Positions 47,935-61,102 of a stretch of 64,000 nt of DNA are shown here, in pieces. The stretch is from Vibrio coralliilyticus (GTDB lineage: Bacteria; Pseudomonadota; Gammaproteobacteria; Enterobacterales; Vibrionaceae): the NCBI RefSeq assembly GCF_024449095.1, contig NZ_CP024627.1:434001-498000 (forward strand), written 5' to 3'. A program made the position numbers and the translations under genes. The notes below the pieces were generated by a model. The model did no database searches. It was given only the letters and a program-made list of their open reading frames with translations, and had not been told where the DNA came from. Numbering within the stretch: position 1 is the first letter of the stretch; each line of letters opens with the position of its first letter.

Positions 47935-48663
47935 ATGACTTCAGAAGGCTTACAGCGCTGTTTTGTTCTTCATCGTCGTCCTTACAGTGAGTCGAGTTTA
48001 ATTCTTGATGTCTTTAGTGAGGAGTTTGGACGCGTCACATTGATGTCAAAAGGGGCGCGCAGCAAACGCTCCAATCTCAAAGGGGCATTGCAACCATTCA
48101 CCCCCTTACTTCTTAAATGGTCTGGGAAAGGTTCGATGAAAACACTGCGCCAAGCAGAACCTATCAGCCTTGGGTTGCCTCTTAGCGGAATCAACCTTTA
48201 TTCAGCGATGTACGTAAATGAGTTGATTGGACGTATCTTGATGGCAGAAGTACCGATGCCAGCTTTATTCCATGATTACCTTCATGCGCTGACTGAGTTG
48301 GCTCAGTGTGATAATCCAGAACCGGCATTGCGACGTTTCGAGTTAGCTATGCTGTCAGCCATGGGGTATGGCGTTGATTTTTTACATTGTGCGGGCACTG
48401 GAGATGCGATTGAGCCAGACATGACCTATCGCTATCGGGAGCAGAAGGGTTTTATCGCCTCTGTCCGACGCGATAACTTAACCTTTTTGGGGAATGAACT
48501 GATTGCGATTAGTGAGCGAAGGTTCACCACAAAAGAACAACTTAAAGCGGCAAAACGCTTTACACGTATAGCATTAAAGCCGTATCTTGGCGGCAAACCA
48601 TTAAAGAGTCGGGAGCTATTTATGCAAATTTTAGCTCCCAAATCACGGAGTATTGGAAAATGA
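47935..48663 (+). CDS. recO: DNA repair protein RecO
   Basis: Recombination mediator that, with RecR, loads RecA onto SSB-coated DNA. 242 residues from the ATG at 47935 ([19 protein letters not shown]); a TTG opens four codons earlier. The N-terminal OB fold (about 1-80) includes [19 protein letters not shown]. It has a short gap from the era terminator and overlaps pdxJ by 4 bases. Confidence 0.93.
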   Translation: MTSEGLQRCFVLHRRPYSESSLILDVFSEEFGRVTLMSKGARSKRSNLKGALQPFTPLLLKWSGKGSMKTLRQAEPISLGLPLSGINLYSAMYVNELIGRILMAEVPMPALFHDYLHALTELAQCDNPEPALRRFELAMLSAMGYGVDFLHCAGTGDAIEPDMTYRYREQKGFIASVRRDNLTFLGNELIAISERRFTTKEQLKAAKRFTRIALKPYLGGKPLKSRELFMQILAPKSRSIGK

Positions 48664-49391
48664 GTTCAATTTACCTGGGTGTTAACATCGATCATATTGC
48701 GACATTACGTAACGCTCGTGGTACTAAGTACCCAGATCCGGTTCATGCAGCAGAAGTGGCAGAGCGTGCTGGAGCGGACGGTATCACCATTCATTTGCGA
48801 GAAGATCGCCGCCATATTGTTGATCGTGATGTACGTATTCTGCGTGAAACTATCCAAACTCGTATGAACCTTGAGATGGCTGTGACGGATGAAATGGTTG
48901 AGATCGCCCTGCAAACTCAGCCTGAATACGTGTGCCTTGTACCGGAAAAACGTGAAGAATTAACCACAGAAGGTGGCCTAGATGTGGCTGGTCACTTAGA
49001 GAAGATTAAAGCTGCCACTAAAACATTGACGGACGCAGGTATTAAAGTGTCCCTATTTATTGATGCTGACCGCGAACAGATTGATGCAGCTAAAGCGTGT
49101 GGTGCGCCATACATTGAGCTTCATACTGGCCATTATGCGGATGCAGAAAATGATGCTGATCAGCAAGATGAGCTAAAGAAAATCGCTGCGGGTGCGAGCT
49201 ATGCTGCGGATCTGGGTATTACAGTAAATGCAGGCCATGGCCTGACTTATCACAACGTGGCCCCTATTGCTGCTATTCCAGAGATCTACGAACTGAACAT
49301 TGGTCACTCTATCATCGGCCGTGCAGCACTTGATGGCTTGCATAAGGCGGTGGCAGACATGAAAGCACTGATGGTTGAAGCGCGTAAATAA
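48660..49391 (+). CDS. pdxJ: pyridoxine 5'-phosphate synthase
   Basis: Condenses 3-hydroxy-1-aminoacetone phosphate with deoxyxylulose-5-phosphate. 243 residues. [17 protein letters not shown] starts the TIM barrel, [14 protein letters not shown] is the catalytic loop, and [12 protein letters not shown] is conserved. ATGA overlap with recO and 5-base gap to acpS indicate a recO-pdxJ-acpS unit. Confidence 0.97.
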   Translation: MSSIYLGVNIDHIATLRNARGTKYPDPVHAAEVAERAGADGITIHLREDRRHIVDRDVRILRETIQTRMNLEMAVTDEMVEIALQTQPEYVCLVPEKREELTTEGGLDVAGHLEKIKAATKTLTDAGIKVSLFIDADREQIDAAKACGAPYIELHTGHYADAENDADQQDELKKIAAGASYAADLGITVNAGHGLTYHNVAPIAAIPEIYELNIGHSIIGRAALDGLHKAVADMKALMVEARK

Positions 49392-49396
49392 CCACA

Positions 49397-49780
49397 ATGG
49401 CGATCGTTGGTCTAGGGACAGATATTGCAGAAATCGAGCGAGTGGAGAAAGCACTAACTCGTAGTGGAGAAGCTTTTGCTCGACGTATTTTGACGGATGT
49501 TGAGCTACAACGATTCCAATTGCTTAAGCAGCAGGGGCGGTTTTTAGCTAAGCGCTTTGCGGCTAAAGAAGCCGCATCAAAAGCATTGGGCACTGGTATT
49601 GCATTGGGGGTGACGTTCCATGACTTCACCATTACCAATGACGAACATGGCGCGCCACTGTTGTCTTTATCTGGCAAAGCATTGGAATTTGCTCAAAAAA
49701 AACAGGTGGAGCATATCCACCTGTCGATTTCCGATGAGCGTCACTATGCCGTGGCTACCGTTATCTACGAATCTAAATAA
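49397..49780 (+). CDS. acpS: holo-[acyl-carrier-protein] synthase
   Basis: Transfers phosphopantetheine from CoA to ACP. 127 residues. [16 protein letters not shown] (metal-binding Asp) and [16 protein letters not shown] (catalytic Glu and Lys) are the AcpS signature. The 3' end overlaps convergent barA by 16 bases (49765-49780). Confidence 0.97.
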   Translation: MAIVGLGTDIAEIERVEKALTRSGEAFARRILTDVELQRFQLLKQQGRFLAKRFAAKEAASKALGTGIALGVTFHDFTITNDEHGAPLLSLSGKALEFAQKKQVEHIHLSISDERHYAVATVIYESK

Positions 49781-52548
49781 GGCGCCGCACTTGCGGTGAC
49801 CTTTTCCATTTCATCTTGTAGTTCAAACAGTTCTGGTTCTATATCTTCAATACTGGCGCCTGAACGTAGGGCTTTCTCTATTGTCGCGCAGACTTTCTTT
49901 AATCTAGGGACACCACAGTAAGAGCTACTGCCATGCAGTTTGTGTACATGGTGGATGAGGTTTTCACTGTCCACATTTTCCTCTTCCAACGCCGATTCAA
50001 CGATTGCGCTGACTTCGGGAATATAGTCGATCAGCATTTGCAGCATATCGCGTGCAAGGTCTTCCTTGTTTGCCGACTGTTTAAGCGCTGCTTGCCAGTC
50101 AATAATGATGTTGTCGTGCTCAATGATAGGCGCGCTAGTATGTTCATCAGGTTCGATATCAGAAGGTAAGTCGATCTTCTCCATTTGTGATTCAGAAGTA
50201 TATGGATTCCAGTGCATCAGTACTTGCTGCAGTACATGCTCTTCAATCGGTTTGGTCAGGTAATCATCCATACCCGCTCCTAGTAATCTATCACGTTCGC
50301 CACTCATAGCATGGGCTGTCACAGCGATCACTGGGGTGCTGGCATTCAGTTGTGTTTGCTTGATTTTGCCACAAGCGGTCACACCATCCATGTGCGGCAT
50401 TTGAATGTCCATTAATATGATATCGAAATGCTGAGCTTCTGCTTGAGTCACGGCATCTAAGCCATTAGTACAAGTGACGACTTTTTCTACCCGCTCTGTT
50501 AATAGGGCGCTGATTAATTTAAGGTTAGCCGGGTTGTCATCGACGGCCATAACGGTAAGTGGCAGGGTTTCATTGTAGGCGGGTTCTGCTTCGATAACAG
50601 GTAAGCTTTCTTGATTTGCTGCCAGTGTTTGCAGCAGTTTGCGACGAGATAATGGCTTAGTAATACAATGGACATGATGGGTCTGAATCAGATGATCAGA
50701 CAATGCCAGAGCCGTACTTGGAATACCGACCACAACTTGAGGAGCACATAGCTGTGCTTGTTTCACCCATTGCTCGACTAGTTCAGGCTCGTTGGCTTTA
50801 TTTGGCGCAAGATTCAGTAGCACATAATCGTATTGGTTGGCTTCTTCAGGCACGGAAGAGCGATAGGTAACAATCAAGCCCTCTTGTACAAGAGTTTGTT
50901 GAGTGACAGAAGCGGCTTGCATATTTGGCTCTACCAGCAGCAGTGTTCTCTGCTTGAGAACCTGAGTTTCGATCAAATCGCTCACGGGCATATCCGTGGC
51001 GTTCAATCTCAGAGTGAACCAGAAGGTGGAACCTTGGTGCAAGCGGCTGGTTAGGCTGATTTCTCCCCCCATTTGGCTGACCAGCTTCTGGGTAATGACT
51101 AAGCCAAGCCCCGTACCACCGTAGCGACGAGAAATACTGGCGTCCGCTTGGCTGAATGCTTGAAATAATTGTGATTGCTGGCGCTCTGAAATACCAATGC
51201 CGGTGTCTCGCACCATAAACTGAAGCTCGACTGAGTCTTCTTTCTGTGAGCGTAGCTCAACACTGATATCGATGTTGCCACGCTCGGTAAATTTGATCGA
51301 GTTACCTACCAGATTAGTCAAAACTTGCTGAATACGTAGCGGGTCTCCGACCAGACCTGCAGGGATTTTAGGATCCACTTTAAGGGTTAATTCGAGGCCT
51401 TTTTCATGGGCGCTGGTGGCTTGCAAGCTCACAACTTCTTCAAGCGTTTCCTGAAACTCAAATGGAATATTTTCCAATGCCAACTTGCCTGCTTCCAGTT
51501 TAGAAAAGTCCAGAATGTCGTTAATAATATTGAGCAGGTTGTTGGCTGACTTTTCGATGGTCTGCAAATAATCCGCTTGGCTGTTAGTCAGCTTGGTTTT
51601 GAGCATCTGTCGAGTAAAGCCAATCACACCGTTCAATGGCGTACGTAGCTCATGAGACATATTCGCGAGGAACTCAGACTTCACTCGCGCGGCTTCTTGG
51701 GCTCGTTTCTTGGCAATATCCAATTCAACGTTTTGGATCTCGAGCTGTTCAAGCGTTTCTCGCAAGTCGGAAGTAGCCTGATCAATACTATGCTGCATTT
51801 CCACATGATATTCTGACAACGAAACTGCCATTGCGTTGATACCATTTTTGAGTGAATCGAGCTCTCCATGCATTTTACCTTCAATTCGCACATCTAAATG
51901 TCCACGACGGATTCTGTCGACCATGTTTTTCATATGAGAAATCGGGCGCGTGACATCATGCATCAATCGGTAAGCGAACATCGCGGATAGCCCTAGCCCA
52001 GAGAGTAGAACCAGAAAGGCGGAAAAAATCTCTTGGTATTGTTGCAAACGTAAGGAAGAAAGATCCAGCTCTACCGCAATGTAGCCTAGAGCTTGGTTGG
52101 TGTTTTGTCCTTTTGGTGTTGATATCAGCCCTGATTCAGCGATGATCGGCGCACGTAGGATCAGTGTGTTTTCCTGTAAGTCAGAAGTGACCAGTAGTGG
52201 AATTGGCGCATTACCCGGGAACGTCAGAGATTCAAAGTTCGGATGAAAGTTGGAAGTAACGAATAAATCGTGGTTGTAATCGAAGACGGCGATACTGCGA
52301 ACAAACTTTGAGTTTTTCCGGTGCGCATAACTGATAATTCGACGGACAGATTCGCGGCTGTTGTTTTTTAGTCCCTCTTCGCTGGCAATCGCCAGAGGTT
52401 CAATAATACTTAAGCCTGAATTGATGACCTGCTTTTCCAAGTCGTGATAGCGATTAAAGGAGAAAAACGCACTCAGTAACAGGCCAATGATCAACGTCGG
52501 CGCGAGTGTGAGGGTAATAACGCGGGCGCGTAAGCCATATCTTGTCAT
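49765..52548 (-). CDS. barA: hybrid histidine kinase BarA/VarS
   Basis: Membrane sensor kinase of the BarA-UvrY (VarS-VarA) system controlling Csr small RNAs. 927 residues. Order: TM1 (about 10-28), periplasmic region, TM2 (about 171-193), HAMP, dimerisation/phosphoacceptor H in [14 protein letters not shown], ATPase ([18 protein letters not shown]), degenerate receiver (about 535-645), receiver with phospho-Asp in [14 protein letters not shown], and a C-terminal HPt with [11 protein letters not shown]. Divergent from rlmD. Its 3' end overlaps acpS. Confidence 0.95.
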   Translation of the reverse strand: MTRYGLRARVITLTLAPTLIIGLLLSAFFSFNRYHDLEKQVINSGLSIIEPLAIASEEGLKNNSRESVRRIISYAHRKNSKFVRSIAVFDYNHDLFVTSNFHPNFESLTFPGNAPIPLLVTSDLQENTLILRAPIIAESGLISTPKGQNTNQALGYIAVELDLSSLRLQQYQEIFSAFLVLLSGLGLSAMFAYRLMHDVTRPISHMKNMVDRIRRGHLDVRIEGKMHGELDSLKNGINAMAVSLSEYHVEMQHSIDQATSDLRETLEQLEIQNVELDIAKKRAQEAARVKSEFLANMSHELRTPLNGVIGFTRQMLKTKLTNSQADYLQTIEKSANNLLNIINDILDFSKLEAGKLALENIPFEFQETLEEVVSLQATSAHEKGLELTLKVDPKIPAGLVGDPLRIQQVLTNLVGNSIKFTERGNIDISVELRSQKEDSVELQFMVRDTGIGISERQQSQLFQAFSQADASISRRYGGTGLGLVITQKLVSQMGGEISLTSRLHQGSTFWFTLRLNATDMPVSDLIETQVLKQRTLLLVEPNMQAASVTQQTLVQEGLIVTYRSSVPEEANQYDYVLLNLAPNKANEPELVEQWVKQAQLCAPQVVVGIPSTALALSDHLIQTHHVHCITKPLSRRKLLQTLAANQESLPVIEAEPAYNETLPLTVMAVDDNPANLKLISALLTERVEKVVTCTNGLDAVTQAEAQHFDIILMDIQMPHMDGVTACGKIKQTQLNASTPVIAVTAHAMSGERDRLLGAGMDDYLTKPIEEHVLQQVLMHWNPYTSESQMEKIDLPSDIEPDEHTSAPIIEHDNIIIDWQAALKQSANKEDLARDMLQMLIDYIPEVSAIVESALEEENVDSENLIHHVHKLHGSSSYCGVPRLKKVCATIEKALRSGASIEDIEPELFELQDEMEKVTASAAPYLDS

Positions 52549-52717
52549 TATTGTCTAAACATCGTGGTGTGGATATGGGAAAATAACTTCCACAAATAAA
52601 AGAAGCCGTCGAATCCTTAAGCATAATAAACTCGTTCGGCTCAGACAATGATTCAGGCATGAAAAGGTGCGCCTGAACATCAATACAGAGCAATAGTTAA
52701 AAGGCACAGAGCATAGC

Positions 52718-54037
52718 ATGGCGCGTTTCTTCCAACCGAAAAAGAAAACTCAACTCAACACTAAGCACCAATCGTTGAAAATCGAAAAACTCGATCATCA
52801 TGGTGCAGGTATCGCTTACCAAAATAAGAAGCCAATTTTTATTGAAGGGGCACTGCCGGGAGAGCAAGTGTTAGCTCAGTTGACCGAAAGCAAGAGCAAG
52901 TTCTCACGTGCGACGCTGATTAAGGTACAAACGCCGAGTGAACAACGAGTTGAACCCTTCTGCCCACATTATCAGCAGTGTGGGGGCTGTAATATGCAAC
53001 ACCTGAGTAGTGAGCACCAGCAGATGCACAAACAGCAAACGCTGAGCCAATTGATGAGCAAGTTTGCAGGACAGAGCCTCAGCTTAGAGGCCCCGATAGT
53101 CGGTGAGTCCCAAGGCTACCGTCGCCGCGCTCGCATCAGTGTTATGGTGGATAAAAAAACGCGTCAGCTGAAGTTTGGTTTCCGTAAAAAGCAGAGTAAA
53201 GACATCGTCACTCTGACTCACTGCCCCGTTTTGGCGCCGGAATTGGATGAGTTATTGCCTGAGTTATATGCGTTGCTAACGTGCTTTTCTCAACAAGAGA
53301 ACATTGGTCATGTCGAGTTAGTGAAAGCTGACAACACGCGCATTCTGGTTTTACGTCATCTCAAGCCACTGAAAAATAAAGATCATGATGCGCTGCTTGA
53401 ATTTGCCACGCTCAATCAGATTACGCTTTATCTGATGCCAAACAACGAACAGCTGGTGCTTGCCGCCGGTGAAGCGGGTGTTTATCAGGAAACGGGCGTC
53501 ACCATCCCGTTCGAGCCCAATAATTTCATTCAAGTTAATCAACAAGTGAATGCGCAGATGGTTACTCAGGCGTTGGATTGGCTGGCGTTATCTGAGCAAG
53601 ACCGAGTGTTAGATTTATTTTGTGGGCTAGGGAACTTCAGCCTCCCCATCGCTAAGCAGGTAAAAAGCGTTACCGGTGTGGAAGGGGTCGATGAGATGGT
53701 GAAGAAAGCCACTCATAATGCTCAAGTTAACCAGATTGAGAATGCTCAGTTTTATCAGGCAAATTTGGAACAAGATATGTCTGGTCAGCTCTGGGCGAGA
53801 GAAAAATTTGATAAAATACTGCTGGATCCGGCACGAGCTGGCGCCAGTGGTATTGTCGAGCAAGTTTCATCGCTAGGTGCGACAAGAGTCGTTTATGTTT
53901 CTTGTAATCCTGCTACTCTAGCGCGAGATTCTCAGAGCTTGCTAAGTCAGGGATTCAAGTTACAACGATTGGGAATGCTAGACATGTTTCCACACACCAG
54001 TCACTTAGAATCCATGGCGCTTTTTGTGAAGGATTAA
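52718..54037 (+). CDS. rlmD: 23S rRNA (uracil-1939-C5) methyltransferase
   Basis: RNA m5U methyltransferase (RumA). 439 residues. TRAM domain (about 18-75), then the 4Fe-4S cysteines in [17 protein letters not shown]-binding [13 protein letters not shown] and the catalytic Cys in [11 protein letters not shown] are intact. Upstream of relA as in E. coli rlmD-relA-mazG. Confidence 0.96.
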   Translation: MARFFQPKKKTQLNTKHQSLKIEKLDHHGAGIAYQNKKPIFIEGALPGEQVLAQLTESKSKFSRATLIKVQTPSEQRVEPFCPHYQQCGGCNMQHLSSEHQQMHKQQTLSQLMSKFAGQSLSLEAPIVGESQGYRRRARISVMVDKKTRQLKFGFRKKQSKDIVTLTHCPVLAPELDELLPELYALLTCFSQQENIGHVELVKADNTRILVLRHLKPLKNKDHDALLEFATLNQITLYLMPNNEQLVLAAGEAGVYQETGVTIPFEPNNFIQVNQQVNAQMVTQALDWLALSEQDRVLDLFCGLGNFSLPIAKQVKSVTGVEGVDEMVKKATHNAQVNQIENAQFYQANLEQDMSGQLWAREKFDKILLDPARAGASGIVEQVSSLGATRVVYVSCNPATLARDSQSLLSQGFKLQRLGMLDMFPHTSHLESMALFVKD

Positions 54038-54110
54038 TACGAACTTACTCTCTCAAGCGCAGTCTCACTGCGGGGTAGGTCGAAGAAAAAAGTTTAACAG
54101 GACGAAGACA

Positions 54111-56330
54111 ATGGTTGCGGTAAGAAGCGCACATTTGAACCAAGACGAACAGTTTGATCTAGATAATTGGATTGCTAGCCTAGAGCAGGACACAAAAGTC
54201 GCGAAGCGTCTTAAAGAAGTGTATCGCCATTGCGAAACGATTCTTGAAAATAACGACCAAGGCCCACTGTTATTATGGCGTGGCCGTGAAATGATCGAAA
54301 TCCTCATTACCCTCTCCATGGACAAAGCAACGCTAGTCGCCGCCTTATTGTTCCCCGTCGTTTCTAGCGGTGCGTATCAACGTGAAGCGCTGGAGGAGGA
54401 CTTCGGTAAGGAAACGATTAAATTGATTGATGGCGTTGAAGAAATGGCAGCATTGGGCCAACTCAACGTCACAATGGAAGGCAGCGCCGCTTCTGCTCAG
54501 GTCGATAATGTGCGCCGCATGCTACTGGCGATGGTTGACGACTTTCGCTGCGTGGTGATCAAACTTGCCGAGCGTATTTGTAATCTGATTGAGGTGAAGA
54601 AGGCCCCGGATGAAGTTCGTCAAGCCGCGGCAAAAGAGTGTTCAAACATTTATGCCCCTTTGGCTAATCGCTTAGGTATCGGTCAGCTGAAATGGGAAAT
54701 TGAAGATTATGCTTTCCGTTATCAACAGCCAGAAACTTATAAGCAAATCGCCAAACAGCTGTCTGAGCGTCGTATCGTCCGTGAACAGTACATCACAGAT
54801 TTTGTGGATGACCTGTCGAATGAAATTACATCGTCAGGCATCAATGCGGAAGTGAGTGGCCGTCCGAAGCATATTTACAGTATCTGGCGCAAAATGCAGA
54901 AGAAGAGCTTGGCATTCGATGAACTGTTTGATGTGCGTGCGGTTCGAATCATTGCTGATAAGCTTCAGGATTGTTATGCCGCCCTAGGTGTGGTGCATAC
55001 TAAGTATAAGCATTTGCCAAGTGAGTTTGATGATTACGTGGCAAACCCTAAGCCAAATGGTTATCAGTCAATTCATACCGTGATCCTTGGCCCTGAAGGA
55101 AAAACCATCGAAATCCAGATTCGTACTAAAGACATGCATGAAGACTCGGAGTTGGGGGTTGCTGCGCACTGGAAGTACAAAGAAGGTGGTGGTGGTCGAA
55201 GTGGCTACGACGAGAAAATTACTTGGCTGCGTAAACTGCTTGATTGGCAGGAGGAAATGTCAGATTCGGGCGAAATGCTTGATGAAGTCCGCAGTCAGGT
55301 CTTTGATGATCGCGTTTATGCCTTTACCCCGCGCGGGGATGTTGTTGATTTGCCGATGGGCGCGACACCGCTTGATTTTGCCTATCACATTCATTCTGAA
55401 GTTGGTCATCGCTGTATTGGAGCGAAAGTCGCAGGTCGCATCGTACCGTTTACTCACAAGCTTTCTATGGGTGATCAGGTCGAGATCATCACGGCGAAAG
55501 AACCCAATCCTTCGCGAGACTGGCTCAACCCGTCAATGGGGTTTGTCACTTCTGGCCGTGCACGTGCCAAGATCAATGCTTGGTTCCGCAAACAGTCACG
55601 TGAGAAGAACTTAGAAGCGGGTCGAGAGATCCTTGAAGTCGAACTGGCAAAAATCGGTGCAACACTGAAAGATGCAGAGCAATATGCGCTGAAACGTTTT
55701 AATGTTAACAGTGCCGATGAGCTATACGTCGGTGTTGGCAGCGGCGACTTGCGTATTAACCAGATCATTAATCACATCAATGCTTTGGTGAACAAGCCAA
55801 CCGCTGAAGAAGAAGATCAGCAGGCGCTCGAAAAACTGCAGGAAGCAAAAACTAAAGCGCCTGCGCAAAGTCGTCCGAAGAAAGATGCCGTAGTGGTTGA
55901 AGGTGTAGATAATTTGATGACGCACCTTGCACGCTGCTGTCAGCCCATTCCGGGTGATGAGATTTCTGGTTATATCACACAAGGGCGGGGGATCTCTGTC
56001 CACCGAGCGGACTGTGAACAACTGGAAGAGCTGCGTCATCACGCGCTAGAACGTATCATAGATACTGTGTGGGGTAGTGGTTTTGTAGGGTCTTACATAC
56101 TGACGGTACGCGTAGAAGCCATGGAGCGCAGTGGGTTACTCAAAGACATCACGACGCTGTTTGCCAACGAGAAGATCAAAGTCACCAGCATGAAGAGTCG
56201 TGTTGACTACCGTAAGCAGTTGTCGATTATGGATTTTGATCTTGAGGTGACGAATATCGAAATTCTACAGCGTGTGTCGAAGCGAGTAGAGCAGATCCGA
56301 GATGTTATGTCGGTAAAACGCCTCGGCTAA
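54111..56330 (+). CDS. relA: GTP pyrophosphokinase RelA
   Basis: Ribosome-associated (p)ppGpp synthase responding to uncharged tRNA. 739 residues. The HD region is degenerate, consistent with RelA rather than SpoT. The synthetase domain contains NPKPNGYQSIHT and GVAAHWKYKEG. TGS follows (VYAFTPRGDVVDLPMGATPLDFAYHIH; core TPRGDVVDLP), then a zinc-finger-like region (HLARCCQPIPGDE) and C-terminal ACT (LTVRVEAMERSGLLKDIT). Confidence 0.96.
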   Translation: MVAVRSAHLNQDEQFDLDNWIASLEQDTKVAKRLKEVYRHCETILENNDQGPLLLWRGREMIEILITLSMDKATLVAALLFPVVSSGAYQREALEEDFGKETIKLIDGVEEMAALGQLNVTMEGSAASAQVDNVRRMLLAMVDDFRCVVIKLAERICNLIEVKKAPDEVRQAAAKECSNIYAPLANRLGIGQLKWEIEDYAFRYQQPETYKQIAKQLSERRIVREQYITDFVDDLSNEITSSGINAEVSGRPKHIYSIWRKMQKKSLAFDELFDVRAVRIIADKLQDCYAALGVVHTKYKHLPSEFDDYVANPKPNGYQSIHTVILGPEGKTIEIQIRTKDMHEDSELGVAAHWKYKEGGGGRSGYDEKITWLRKLLDWQEEMSDSGEMLDEVRSQVFDDRVYAFTPRGDVVDLPMGATPLDFAYHIHSEVGHRCIGAKVAGRIVPFTHKLSMGDQVEIITAKEPNPSRDWLNPSMGFVTSGRARAKINAWFRKQSREKNLEAGREILEVELAKIGATLKDAEQYALKRFNVNSADELYVGVGSGDLRINQIINHINALVNKPTAEEEDQQALEKLQEAKTKAPAQSRPKKDAVVVEGVDNLMTHLARCCQPIPGDEISGYITQGRGISVHRADCEQLEELRHHALERIIDTVWGSGFVGSYILTVRVEAMERSGLLKDITTLFANEKIKVTSMKSRVDYRKQLSIMDFDLEVTNIEILQRVSKRVEQIRDVMSVKRLG

Positions 56331-56331
56331 A

Positions 56332-56456
56332 ATTCTCGTCATACTTGAAGCTGATAGCGTTGTTGCCTGCGCTTACTCGCTCCATCACATAGGCAAGCTA
56401 TGCTCAGGAGTCTCGCTCGCTTGCCGCCTAGCTACAGCTTCAATTATTTAGAGAAT
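56332..56456. repeat. ERIC-like palindromic intergenic element
   Basis: A 125-bp imperfect palindrome begins two bases after the relA stop. Terminal arms ATTCTC (56332-56337) and GAGAAT (56451-56456), then TTGAAGCTG/CAGCTTCAA, and a central CATAG-GCAAG-CTATG (56388-56402). The length, palindromic design and GCTTGCCGCC segment resemble ERIC (about 127 bp) known from enterics and vibrios. Function is unclear; such elements fold in RNA. Confidence 0.7.
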
Positions 56457-56471
56457 TGATAAACATATAAC

Positions 56472-56505
56472 AAAGGTGAGTGGTTAGGACTGCTCGCCTT
56501 TTTCT
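56472..56505 (+). terminator. terminator between relA and mazG
   Basis: AAAGGTGAG (56472-56480) and CTCGCCTTT (56493-56501), one wobble pair, followed by TTTT. It probably ends the relA transcript beyond the ERIC-like element. Confidence 0.8.
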
Positions 56506-56536
56506 TTAAATAGCAAGGCTTAAAGGAAAAGAGAAC

Positions 56537-57337
56537 ATGAATCACCCGATAGAACAATTAGAAGCGATCATGGCACAGCTTCGTGATCCTGAGAATGGCT
56601 GTCCGTGGGACCTAAAACAAAGCTTTGACACGATTGTTCCTCACACCATTGAGGAAACCTACGAAGTTGTAGATGCCATCCACAATCGCGATTGGCCAAA
56701 CCTTAAGGAAGAACTCGGGGATTTATTGTTTCAGGTTATTTTCTATAGTCAGCTAGCTAAAGAACAGGGTTTGTTTGATTTTTCAGAGGTGGTCGACACG
56801 GTGAATGAAAAGCTTACTCGTCGTCATCCCCATGTCTTTTCTGATGTTGAATTTGAATCGGACGAAGAAATCAACGCCAACTGGGAAGCTGAAAAAGCCA
56901 AAGAAAAAGCTGAAGTAGGCAGAATGGAACAAAGTATTCTAGACTCAATACCGAATTCTCTGCCTGCCTTGTCGCGTGCGACAAAGATTCAGAAGAAGTG
57001 CGCCAAGTTTGGCTTCGATTGGGATTCATTAGGGCCTGTGGTCGACAAAGTGAGAGAAGAGGTTGATGAAGTGATGGCAGAGGCACTTCAAGTTTCCCCT
57101 GATGAATCGAAAATTGAGTTGGAATTAGGTGATTTACTGTTTGCTACCGTCAATTTAAGTCGGCACTTAGGGCAAAATCCTGAATCGGCCTTAAGCAAAG
57201 CAAACTTAAAATTTTCTCAACGATTTAGAAGTGTTGAAGCTATGGTGGCAGAGCAAGGTAAGCAACTGACAGATTTTGATTTACAACAATTGGATAGCAT
57301 GTGGGACGAAGTAAAACGCCGCGAATCGAAGCCGTAA
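56537..57337 (+). CDS. mazG: nucleoside triphosphate pyrophosphohydrolase MazG
   Basis: Hydrolyses NTPs and dNTPs to NMP; linked to survival in starvation through (p)ppGpp level in E. coli. 266 residues with two MazG domains: the first with [10 protein letters not shown] and [12 protein letters not shown] (EExxE...ExxD), the second with [12 protein letters not shown] and [22 protein letters not shown] precedes the ATG. Downstream of relA as in enterics. Confidence 0.96.
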   Translation: MNHPIEQLEAIMAQLRDPENGCPWDLKQSFDTIVPHTIEETYEVVDAIHNRDWPNLKEELGDLLFQVIFYSQLAKEQGLFDFSEVVDTVNEKLTRRHPHVFSDVEFESDEEINANWEAEKAKEKAEVGRMEQSILDSIPNSLPALSRATKIQKKCAKFGFDWDSLGPVVDKVREEVDEVMAEALQVSPDESKIELELGDLLFATVNLSRHLGQNPESALSKANLKFSQRFRSVEAMVAEQGKQLTDFDLQQLDSMWDEVKRRESKP

Positions 57338-57393
57338 TCATAGTGTATCTTGCCGATCGAATTTGATTTGAAGCAAAAAATAAAAAATTACAG

Positions 57394-60511
<3,118 letters not shown>

Positions 60512-60550
60512 TTCATAGTTTGAATTATTAGCTTTAAAGCTTTAATGAAT

Positions 60551-60578
60551 GCCTCACTTTTTAGTGAGGCATTTTGTG
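60551..60578 (+). terminator. eno terminator (unit A)
   Basis: GCCTCAC (60551-60557) and GTGAGGC (60564-60570) form a perfect stem followed by ATTTTGTGTTT. A second stem, GCTCTAA...TTAGAGC, follows at about 60585-60604. Confidence 0.85.
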
Positions 60579-60614
60579 TTTAAGGCTCTAAGAACTTTTA
60601 GAGCTCTATGAGCA

Positions 60615-60735
60615 ATGAGCCGTTCTGACCGCGTTGCTGCTATACCCAAAAGAAATCAACCAACTAATCGGTATCGAAGAAGCTCTAGGTTCTAAAGCTC
60701 CTTACAACGGTCTTAAAGAAGTTAAAGGTCAGTAA
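60615..60735 (+). pseudogene. eno 3' fragment, copy B
   Basis: Carries the last ~36 codons of eno. The first part reads in frame (MSRSDRVA), then a 19-base block replaces the six bases encoding KY and shifts the frame. After it the old eno frame resumes: [18 protein letters not shown] and LKEVKGQ then TAA. It encodes Gly for Arg once. The new frame ends after 26 codons. No promoter or ribosome site, so not a gene. Confidence 0.9.
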
Positions 60736-60773
60736 TTCATAGTTTGAATTACTAGCTTAAAGCTTTAATGAAT

Positions 60774-60801
60774 GCCTCACTTTTTAGTGGGGCATTTTGC
60801 G
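60774..60801 (+). terminator. terminator copy B
   Basis: GCCTCAC (60774-60780) and GTGGGGC (60787-60793) pair with one G-T wobble, then ATTTTGCGTTT. Copy of the eno terminator. Confidence 0.75.
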
Positions 60802-60837
60802 TTTAAGGCTCTAAGAACTTTTAGAGCTCTATGGGCA

Positions 60838-60958
60838 ATGAGCCGTTCTGACCGTGTTGCTGCCATACCTAAAAGAAAGCAACCAGCTAATCCGTATCGA
60901 GGAAGCTCTAGGTTCTAAAGCTCCTTACAATGGTCTTAAAGAAGTGAAAGGTCAGTAA
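60838..60958 (+). pseudogene. eno 3' fragment, copy C
   Basis: Second fragment, same disruption as copy B (shared 13-base net insertion). Past it the eno frame gives an intact C-terminus, [18 protein letters not shown] and LKEVKGQ then TAA. Differences from copy B in this frame are mostly silent (CAA/CAG, GAA/GAG, AAC/AAT, GTT/GTG). Not expressed as far as I can see. Confidence 0.9.
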
Positions 60959-60996
60959 TTCATAGTTTGAATTACTAGCTTAAAGCTTTAATGAAT

Positions 60997-61024
60997 GCCT
61001 CACTTTTTAGTGGGGCATTTTGCG
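60997..61024 (+). terminator. terminator copy C
   Basis: GCCTCAC (60997-61003) and GTGGGGC (61010-61016), one wobble pair, then ATTTTGCGTTT. Followed by GCTCTAAAAACTTCTAGAGC (61031-61050), an inverted repeat near the convergent cca gene. Confidence 0.75.
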
Positions 61025-61102
61025 TTTAAGGCTCTAAAAACTTCTAGAGCCTTAGCTGACTTTTGTCGAGAAAATGAAGGTGTTTACACGACTCTTGAAT
61101 TG

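Noticed and set aside
60615..60695. 26-codon basic peptide frame at the start of eno copy B (and the same in copy C)
   Set aside because: The two copies differ by several amino-acid changes in this frame but mostly silently in the eno frame, so the peptide frame is not under selection.
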